Assembly (NCBI RefSeq): GCF_030409905.1
Contig: NZ_JAUFQT010000002.1
Span: forward strand, 62,001 to 126,000
Reading direction: 5' to 3'
DNA from: Echinicola jeungdonensis
GTDB taxonomy: Bacteria; Bacteroidota; Bacteroidia; Cytophagales; Cyclobacteriaceae
DNA length: 64,000 bases
A program made the translations under genes and the position numbers. The notes under the pieces are model-generated. The model did no database searches, had not been told where the DNA came from, and worked only from the letters and a program-made list of their open reading frames with translations. Position 1 is the stretch's first letter. Every line of letters begins with the position of its first letter. This document shows positions 58,127-64,000 of the stretch, in pieces.

Positions 58127-58345
58127 GCCCTTTACGATTGGGTCCTGACGGGGTGATCTTTTACCGGGAAGATTCTCCCAGGTACCAAATGATAGGAGAA
58201 GCGTATATTGATTCGGCTTTTGTATATGCCCACAGAGCCGATCCAGATGCCAAACTGTTTTACAATGATTACAATTCTATTTTTGGCTGGAAAAGGAACA
58301 AGATCTTTGATTTGGTCAAAAGACAAAAAGAAAATAATACCCCTT
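58127..58345 (+). pseudogene. Partial, frameshifted copy of the downstream GH10 gene
   Basis: About 218 bases here match 59297-59514 of the intact GH10 gene, with roughly nine of ten bases identical by eye, covering the segment from just after the acid/base Glu to before the GMQGH strand. One base is missing near the left end (GATTGGGTCCTG against GATTGGGATCCTG), which shifts the frame, and homology stops abruptly at both ends. The remaining open frame (58138-58395) starts only with TTG. It is a dead fragment left by duplication or recombination. Confidence 0.88.
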
Positions 58346-58747
58346 TCCCTGAGATGATGTTTAAGTGGATCAGCCTTGCAGGTATTGGGCGTTAAGAAAT
58401 TAAAGAAGCGGGTAAGCAAAAAGGCAGGCTTGTTTGACGAATTGCTGCCGAAAAGGTGATTGGCAGCTAAACAGGAGGAGTTTGTCTGCATGAGCGAGGG
58501 CTTTAATTTTAGCCCGATAGATACACCACGGCAGGATTTTTTGGTCACTTTTTGACCTGCAGCAAAAAAGTGACGAAGTATGGATTGATTACAATGGTGG
58601 GATTTTGCTAACAGAAACAAATTTAACGTCCGCTATAAGTCTTATGGGCCGAATTTGTGTTAGAAATTAAAACGAATACGGGCAGAATATTTCCCCAGTC
58701 CATTCTAACGTCAATTTATTAACCTAAACTCAAAACAAACCTATTCT
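58346..58747. other. Non-coding stretch with a strong hairpin
   Basis: No gene was seen. GTCACTTTTT (58544-58553) and AAAAAGTGAC (58565-58574) form a perfect 10-bp stem with an 11-base loop containing CTGCAG. The surrounding sequence looks like dispersed intergenic repeat material or the remains of a short reading frame, with no homologue that I can name. Transcription into the GH10 gene at 58748 could start here, but no clear -7 box was found. Confidence 0.4.
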
Positions 58748-59899
58748 ATGAAAAAACTTGGACTTAATTTTTGGACTTTTATTGCTTTAAGTCTATTTAT
58801 ATTCAGTTGTAACCCTTCTGAGGAGATGCAACCGGACTTGGATGGTCAGCCGGATCCCAATGATGACCATCAGCCTCCAAATGAAGAAGAAGTGGTGGCT
58901 GTTCCGCTAAAAGAACTGTTCAAAGATTATTTCCCTATTGGAGCAGCGATCACCCCTCAGCATGCGGATCCCAATACGGCGCATGGGGAAGCACTACTGG
59001 AACACTTTTCCAGTGTGACAGCGGAGAACGTCATGAAGCCGGATCATTTGCAAGGCAATAAAGGAACGTTTACCTGGGACAATGCCGATAAGATAGTGCA
59101 ATTTGCCAGGAAGCACAATATCAAGGTCAGGGGACACTGCCTGACCTGGCACGCCCAGACTTCGGACTGGATGTTTTATGATGAAGATGGAGCGCTTTTA
59201 TCAAAGGAAATAGCCTTGGATCAACTGGAAGAACATATCACTACCGTTGTGTCCAGGTACAAGGGAGATGTATATGCCTGGGATGTGGTGAATGAAGCCC
59301 TTTACGATTGGGATCCTGATGGGGTGATTTTTTATCGGGAAGATTCTCCCTGGTATCAAATGATAGGAGAGTCGTATATTGATTCGGCTTTTGTATATGC
59401 CCACAGAGCCGATCCAGATGCCAAACTATTTTACAACGATTACAATTCTATTTTTGGCTGGAAAAGGGACAAGATATTTGAATTGGTCAAAAGGCTAAAA
59501 GAGAATAATATCCCTATCGATGGCATCGGGATGCAGGGGCACTGGTTTGTAGGAACTTCTGAGGAAGACATCCGTACCACATTGGATTTGTACAGACAGT
59601 TGGGGGTTGAAATTCAGATTACGGAATTGGACGTATCGGTATATTTGTCAGGAGACGAGACAGGCTCAGAGACGTACACGGAAGCATTTTCCATTAGACA
59701 AAAGCAAGCGTACCGAATGATTTTCCAGGTCTTGCTGGATTACAGCGATATCATTACAGGGGTGACGTTTTGGGGCATTGGAGATGATGGAACCTGGCTG
59801 GACAAACCGGGGCGTAAGGCTTTTCCGTTTTTGCTGGACGAAAACTTACAGCCCAAACCGGTGTATTTTGAAGTGCAGGAGTTGGTGCAAAACCACTGA
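58748..59899 (+). CDS. GH10 endo-beta-1,4-xylanase lipoprotein, third
   Basis: This 383-residue lipoprotein (leader ending FIFSC) has an acidic Pro/Asp-rich linker (about 25-50) before a complete GH10 barrel: SSVTAENVMKPDHLQGNKG, VRGHCLTWHAQTSDWM, AWDVVNEALYDW with acid/base Glu183, [36 protein letters not shown] with nucleophile Glu293 and VTFWGIGDDGTWLDKPG. The linker points to a surface-exposed enzyme. A broken copy of its middle lies just upstream at 58127. It differs clearly from the GH10 at 32493 in loops, so it is not a recent full-length duplicate of that gene. Confidence 0.95.
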   Translation: MKKLGLNFWTFIALSLFIFSCNPSEEMQPDLDGQPDPNDDHQPPNEEEVVAVPLKELFKDYFPIGAAITPQHADPNTAHGEALLEHFSSVTAENVMKPDHLQGNKGTFTWDNADKIVQFARKHNIKVRGHCLTWHAQTSDWMFYDEDGALLSKEIALDQLEEHITTVVSRYKGDVYAWDVVNEALYDWDPDGVIFYREDSPWYQMIGESYIDSAFVYAHRADPDAKLFYNDYNSIFGWKRDKIFELVKRLKENNIPIDGIGMQGHWFVGTSEEDIRTTLDLYRQLGVEIQITELDVSVYLSGDETGSETYTEAFSIRQKQAYRMIFQVLLDYSDIITGVTFWGIGDDGTWLDKPGRKAFPFLLDENLQPKPVYFEVQELVQNH

Positions 59900-59946
59900 T
59901 AATAGCCATTTGCACCATTGTCAATGAGATGATGTTTTAAAGTTCT

Positions 59947-59970
59947 CGCAAAGGCGCAAGGACGCAAAGG
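59947..59970. repeat. Short tandem CGCAAAGG-type repeat
   Basis: Three imperfect 8-base units, CGCAAAGG CGCAAGGA CGCAAAGG, lie in the 194-base gap between GH10 and GH3. Similar CGCAAAGGCGCAAAGACGCAAAG strings occur as dispersed intergenic repeats in several bacteria (from memory). No gene function is implied. Confidence 0.5.
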
Positions 59971-60093
59971 AAGTTAGTTATGAGTCACTTTGAGACCTTT
60001 GTCCGCTGCGTCGGAAGGCAAATTGTCAATTCAGCTTTAACATTACACTAGATGAAAAAAACAGATAATTGATATCACAAAAATAACTTTAAA

Positions 60094-62814
60094 ATGAAAG
60101 TGAAAACTTTAGAAAAACCACTAATACCCAAATTAGGATTTTGTTTTAGTACCATTGGATTAAGGTTCTTGGGACTCGGCTTCCTGATTTATATAATGGC
60201 CGGAAATATGGGTATCCAAGCCCAGGAAAGCGGGCCTGATTTTTCTTTTTTGGACACGGATAAAAACTTTGAGGAGCGGGTGGATATTCTGGTAGACCAG
60301 ATGACCCTTGAGGAGAAGGTAAGCCAGATGATGAATGCCTCGCCGGCCATTCCACGCCTGAAAGTTCCAGAATACAATTGGTGGAACGAATGCTTGCATG
60401 GCGTAGCTAGGGCAGGCTATGCCACAGTTTTTCCGCAGTCCATTTCTGTAGCGGCCTCTTTTGATAAAAATCTTATGAGAGAAATAGGATCGGTAATTTC
60501 CGATGAGGCCAGGGCCAAGCACCATGAATTTATCCGGAACGGCAAAAGAGGAATTTATACCGGACTGGATTTTTGGTCCCCGAATATCAATATCTTCCGA
60601 GACCCGAGGTGGGGAAGGGGACATGAAACCTATGGAGAGGACCCTTATCTCACCGGAGAGTTGGCTTCCCAATTTATAGAGGGCTTGCAAGAGTATGATG
60701 GAAAATATCTGAAGACCATTGCTACTTCCAAGCATTTTGCTGTTCATTCTGGTCCAGAGCCCCTTCGTCATTCTTTTGATGTGGATGTGAGTGACCGGGA
60801 CTTGTATGAAACCTATTTCCCTGCATTCCGAAAAACGGTCAAAGAAGCCAAGGTATATTCCATCATGGGGGCCTATAATCGGTTTAGGGGGGAGTCCTGC
60901 AGTGGCCATGACTTTTTATTGAATAAGGTTTTGAGGGAGCAATGGGGATTTGAAGGCTATGTGGTGTCGGACTGCGGGGCTATTCAGGATATTCATACCG
61001 GCCATAATATTGCCTCTTCGGAAGCGGAAGCTGCTGCTATCGGTGTTTCTGGAGGATGTGACCTGAATTGCGGCAATTATTATACTCACCTGACTGATGC
61101 TGTAGAGCATGGTCTTGTAAGAGAAGAAGAAATTGATACCGCAGTGAAACGGTTATTTTTGGCCAGGTTCAAGTTGGGGATGTTTGATCCGGAGGAGGAA
61201 GTTTCCTTTGCGCAGATTCCTTTTGGGATAGTTTGCTCTGAAGCACACAATACCTTAGCTAGAAAGGCGGCCCAAAAAAGCATGGTGCTGCTCAAAAACA
61301 AAGAGAATTTGCTGCCCCTATCAGTGGATCAAGTCAAAAAGATAGCGGTAATAGGTCCCAATGCGGATAATGTGGAATCGCTTCTGGGAAATTATCATGG
61401 CATACCCAAAAAACCGGTTACTTTTTTGGAAGGAATAAAACGTAAAGTAGGTCCCAAAGCAGAGGTGTTGTACTCAGAAGGAGTCCATCCCGCAGAGGGT
61501 TTTTATAATTTGAAGCCTATTCCTTCTGCCTATTTTGAAACCGAAGAAGGACGTCAGGGACTTAAAGCTTCCTATTATAATAACCTAAACTGGGAGGGGG
61601 AACCGGTTTTGGAGCGGATAGATGACCAAATTGACTTTTCCTGGGAGCATCAGCCTATTTCCAAAGAGCTGATTGACAACTTTTCCGTAAAATGGAAAGG
61701 ATACTTAGTCCCTCCGGCAAGTGGACAATATGAATTTGGTGTGTTTTCAAAAAGGGGCATGAATATACGTATAGACGGGAAAGAAATATCCAATGGGTCG
61801 GGGACCATCCACCGGGGAAGGTATGCTACCGATATTCTTTCCCTAGAAGAGGGAAAAAGGTATGAAGTTGAAGTGACTTTCTTTAGTGATGAGACCAATG
61901 CCATCGCCCAAATGCTATGGGCCAGGCCGGATGTCAGCAAGATAGATGAAGCGGTCAGCTTGGCCCAAAGTGCGGATTTGGCCGTGGTGGTGCTGGGATT
62001 GTCCCAAAGGCTGGAAGGGGAAAGCATGGATGTAATCACGCCAGGATTTGATGGAGGAGACCGTACAGCCATCACTTTGCCGGCCCAACAGGAAGCTTTA
62101 CTTAAGGCGGTGAAAGCAACCGGTAAACCCGTGATTTTAGTATTAAATGCTGGCAGTGCCATGGCCATCAACTGGGCGAAGGAAAATGTGGATGCCATTA
62201 TAAGTGCGGGATATCCTGGAGAAGAAGGAGGCAACGCCTTAGCTGACGTGGTCTTTGGAGACTATAATCCCGCGGGCAGGTTACCGGTCACCTACTACCA
62301 ATCCCTGGAGGATTTACCACCGTTTGAAGATTATGATATGATGGGGAGAACCTACCGGTATTTCGAAGGTACCCCACTTTATCCATTTGGCTATGGGCTG
62401 AGTTATACACGTTTTGAATATACAGATCTGAAAGTTCCAGCTCAGGTAAAAGCCGGAGAAAGCATATCCGTAAGCGTGAAAGTCGCCAATGTTGGGGATC
62501 TGGCAGGTGATGAGGTAGTTCAATTGTACCTGACAGATCTAGATGCTTCTACGGTGAGACCGATCAGGCAACTGGAAGCTTTTGAACGTATACATTTGAA
62601 ACCAGGAGAAAGTAAGGAGGTGAATTTTATCATAGCTCCCAGACAACTTTCTATGATCAATGCTCAATCCAAAAGAGTAATTGAAGAAGGTGATTTCACG
62701 GTGTATGTTGGTGGAAAACAGCCCGGATTTGAGGGTAATTTGGATGCGGAAACTACAATGGTGATTGAAGGAGAATTTCAGGTAAAGGGTGTTAAGCAGT
62801 TTCGTGATCTTTAA
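60094..62814 (+). CDS. GH3 beta-xylosidase with PA14 insertion
   Basis: This 906-residue secreted enzyme removes xylose from the non-reducing ends of xylo-oligosaccharides (GH3, retaining). After a leader (hydrophobic about 24-43, IQAQ) come the barrel with MTLEEKVSQMMNASPAIPRL, WWNECLHGVARAG, PNINIFRDPRWGRGHETYGED and KHFAVHSGPE, and the nucleophile Asp293 in YVVSDCGAI. Then come the second domain, a PA14-like insertion (about 491-612: LKASYYNNLNWEGEPV, GQYEFGVFSKRGMNIRIDG), the rest of that domain (LVLNAGSAMAINW, YPGEEGGNALADVVFGDYNPAGRLP) and a fibronectin-III-like end (about 790-906). The layout fits plant- and Prevotella-type beta-xylosidases. It closes the xylan locus before a terminator. 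Confidence 0.93.
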   Translation: MKVKTLEKPLIPKLGFCFSTIGLRFLGLGFLIYIMAGNMGIQAQESGPDFSFLDTDKNFEERVDILVDQMTLEEKVSQMMNASPAIPRLKVPEYNWWNECLHGVARAGYATVFPQSISVAASFDKNLMREIGSVISDEARAKHHEFIRNGKRGIYTGLDFWSPNINIFRDPRWGRGHETYGEDPYLTGELASQFIEGLQEYDGKYLKTIATSKHFAVHSGPEPLRHSFDVDVSDRDLYETYFPAFRKTVKEAKVYSIMGAYNRFRGESCSGHDFLLNKVLREQWGFEGYVVSDCGAIQDIHTGHNIASSEAEAAAIGVSGGCDLNCGNYYTHLTDAVEHGLVREEEIDTAVKRLFLARFKLGMFDPEEEVSFAQIPFGIVCSEAHNTLARKAAQKSMVLLKNKENLLPLSVDQVKKIAVIGPNADNVESLLGNYHGIPKKPVTFLEGIKRKVGPKAEVLYSEGVHPAEGFYNLKPIPSAYFETEEGRQGLKASYYNNLNWEGEPVLERIDDQIDFSWEHQPISKELIDNFSVKWKGYLVPPASGQYEFGVFSKRGMNIRIDGKEISNGSGTIHRGRYATDILSLEEGKRYEVEVTFFSDETNAIAQMLWARPDVSKIDEAVSLAQSADLAVVVLGLSQRLEGESMDVITPGFDGGDRTAITLPAQQEALLKAVKATGKPVILVLNAGSAMAINWAKENVDAIISAGYPGEEGGNALADVVFGDYNPAGRLPVTYYQSLEDLPPFEDYDMMGRTYRYFEGTPLYPFGYGLSYTRFEYTDLKVPAQVKAGESISVSVKVANVGDLAGDEVVQLYLTDLDASTVRPIRQLEAFERIHLKPGESKEVNFIIAPRQLSMINAQSKRVIEEGDFTVYVGGKQPGFEGNLDAETTMVIEGEFQVKGVKQFRDL

Positions 62815-62920
62815 TGTTTTGCAAGTGTAAATTGCGTTTTACCATTTTACAACCTTGAGTGCTAAGAAATCAATCCTACAAATTGGGGGTGAAATTGGAA
62901 TTTGGTGACTTGTTTTCCGA

Positions 62921-62963
62921 AAAAATGCTCCAAAGCGTATCATCCTTTGGAGCGTTTTTTTTT
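62921..62963. terminator. Bidirectional rho-independent terminator
   Basis: GCTCCAAAG (62927-62935) and CTTTGGAGC (62945-62953) form a 9-bp perfect stem, preceded by A5 and followed by G and T9 (62955-62963). It separates the GH3 gene from the convergent membrane-protein gene and can work on both strands. Confidence 0.9.
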
Positions 62964-63020
62964 GTTAAATCGGTAACTTCAACTTGGAATATAAAGTTGA
63001 CGGATTTATCGAATATCGAT

Positions 63021-64000
63021 TTACTCCGGATGAACCAAAGCCAAATTTTCCCATCCACTGAGTTCCTTATTATGGTCAGTTTTTTCCATTGCTTGATTGA
63101 TCTTGTTTTTAAAGGCCCAGCAGGTTTCCCTTCTGAGGTCCAGAATTTCGGATAATTCATTTAAAGTAAGATCTACATCCTTTCGGTTGGATAGGTAAAG
63201 GATGTAAAATGCCTTTTCTATCGGGAATTTAAGTTTATGGAACAAGGTATCCACAGTGGGAGATTCGTAATAATTACAGTTTTTACACCTTCTGCCATGA
63301 TTGGCTCCCTCTGCAAATTTGTTGTAGCCACACTTTTTACATGTGTATTTATTTTTCCATTTTAATTCAGCTAAAAATTTTAGACAACTGTCCTTATCCG
63401 GAAAAACTTTTTTAAAATCTTCAAAATCCAGTCCCTTCATCAAAGCGAGGTTTTTTGTGGTTTCATCCACACTCATTTTTAGTTCCTTATTGTTTTCCCT
63501 TAGAAACTCGTTTATTTGCTCAACCTGCGAATTAAGTTCCCTTAATTTAATATTGGTGGTTTGGAGCTCTACGTTTTTGCTTGCCAGGTCAGTAGCCATC
63601 TTTTCTATCTGTTCAGTTCGCTCTTTGACTTTGATTTGCAGCTGGTTATTCATTTCATCGGTGAGCTTGTTTTTTTCTTTTAAGGCCTCCGTCCTTTCCT
63701 GACTTACTTTTTGGAATTGGTCCTGAAGAAATTTAATCTGATTAAAAATGGATAAAGAAAATAATACGACCTGAATAAAAATTACAGGGTGCACAATATA
63801 CCAATTAATGATTGGGTCATTGAATAAGGTGATGGTTTTGGTATAAGAATGAATTATTACTAAGAATAAACATGTATAGGCCAAGATATAAGACCAGGAA
63901 TAAATCTTGGTTTTTATCAATTTATAAAGCCCTACTAAAAATGGAATTAATAGGATAATTAAAGTAACGGTAATATAGGGAATAGCGTTTAAGGTATATC
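63021..64000 (-). CDS. Membrane sensor-like protein with coiled coil and IS1595-type zinc ribbon (5' end outside window)
   Basis: The frame stays open to the window edge; an in-frame TTG at 63920 is probably internal. The visible part has three membrane helices (ITVTLIILLIPFLVGLY, YILAYTCLFLVIIHSY, VIFIQVVLFSLSIF), then a long coiled coil (LQDQFQKVSQERTEALKEKN onward, about 110 residues). The end is a CKKC-x14-CKNC zinc ribbon followed by SPTVDTLFHKLKFPIEKAFY and LTLNELSEILDLRRETCWAF. The helices plus coiled coil are like the C-terminal end of 7TMR-DISM sensors. The ribbon and following helices match the N-terminal part of IS1595-family transposases; no DDE catalytic domain follows. It is likely a membrane-bound regulator using a transposase-derived DNA-binding unit (inference). 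Confidence 0.75.
   Translation of the reverse strand, partial: YTLNAIPYITVTLIILLIPFLVGLYKLIKTKIYSWSYILAYTCLFLVIIHSYTKTITLFNDPIINWYIVHPVIFIQVVLFSLSIFNQIKFLQDQFQKVSQERTEALKEKNKLTDEMNNQLQIKVKERTEQIEKMATDLASKNVELQTTNIKLRELNSQVEQINEFLRENNKELKMSVDETTKNLALMKGLDFEDFKKVFPDKDSCLKFLAELKWKNKYTCKKCGYNKFAEGANHGRRCKNCNYYESPTVDTLFHKLKFPIEKAFYILYLSNRKDVDLTLNELSEILDLRRETCWAFKNKINQAMEKTDHNKELSGWENLALVHPE

Noticed and set aside
58138..58395. Independent small protein-coding gene
   Set aside because: It starts with TTG inside a frameshifted copy of the GH10 gene and has no leader; treated as a pseudogene fragment.
63021..63920. Intact IS1595-family transposase
   Set aside because: Only the zinc ribbon and adjoining helices are present; there is no DDE catalytic domain, no terminal inverted repeats, and a membrane and coiled-coil module precedes it.

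Overview
The window reads as a Bacteroidota chromosome segment, probably a free-living member of the Cytophagales/Cyclobacteriaceae type (inference). The grounds are AT-rich DNA, SusC/SusD pairs, many lipoproteins with a Cys a few residues after a short hydrophobic leader, ATG starts without strong Shine-Dalgarno sequences, and tightly packed carbohydrate-active enzyme genes. Almost everything serves extracellular polysaccharide breakdown. No rRNA, tRNA, CRISPR array or intact insertion sequence was seen.

Region 1 (1-7.65 kb, + strand) is the end of a uronate-type polysaccharide utilization locus: the C-terminus of a SusC receptor, its SusD partner, a purple-acid-phosphatase-like enzyme, a lyase-like toroid protein, a DUF4861 protein (these three genes overlap by single bases) and a GH105 unsaturated uronyl hydrolase. 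A strong two-way terminator closes it against a short minus-strand pair: a GH141-like beta-helix protein and a secreted RhaM-like mutarotase. Region 2 (10.9-16.4 kb) is a LacI-type regulator divergent from GH115 alpha-glucuronidase and uxuA (mannonate dehydratase). Repeated AAATCGGT operator-like sites lie between them.

Region 3 (17.9-31.2 kb) has the gene order of the Bacteroidetes xylan-uptake core, xusA-xusB-xusC-xusD-xusE-xyn10C: two SusC/SusD pairs, a surface glycan-binding lipoprotein and a GH10 xylanase interrupted by two carbohydrate-binding modules. It ends in a clear terminator. Region 4 (31.2-62.8 kb, all + strand) is a long battery for decorated glucuronoarabinoxylan: GH5, two further GH10, seven GH43, GH95, two GH97, GH30, GH3, and esterases (CE15, CE6-like, a double CE1 and another alpha/beta-hydrolase). 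Together they would cut the backbone, remove arabinose, galactose, methyl-glucuronate, acetate, ferulate and lignin-ester decorations, and release xylose. Uptake would be by the Xus receptors. GH115 and UxuA handle the glucuronate branch.

Between 55.3 and 58.7 kb the locus is decaying or rearranging. GH30 is split by one in-frame TAA, a 41-codon gene remnant follows, and a frameshifted partial copy of the neighbouring GH10 lies upstream of the intact gene. Palindromic repeats flank one GH43 gene. The last gene (minus strand, running off the window) is the most unusual: a multi-pass membrane region of 7TMR-DISM type, a long coiled coil, and a C-terminal zinc ribbon and helical segment like the N-terminal part of IS1595-family transposases. 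No hybrid two-component or SusR-type regulator is present for the xylan locus within the window, so this protein is a candidate regulator (inference only).
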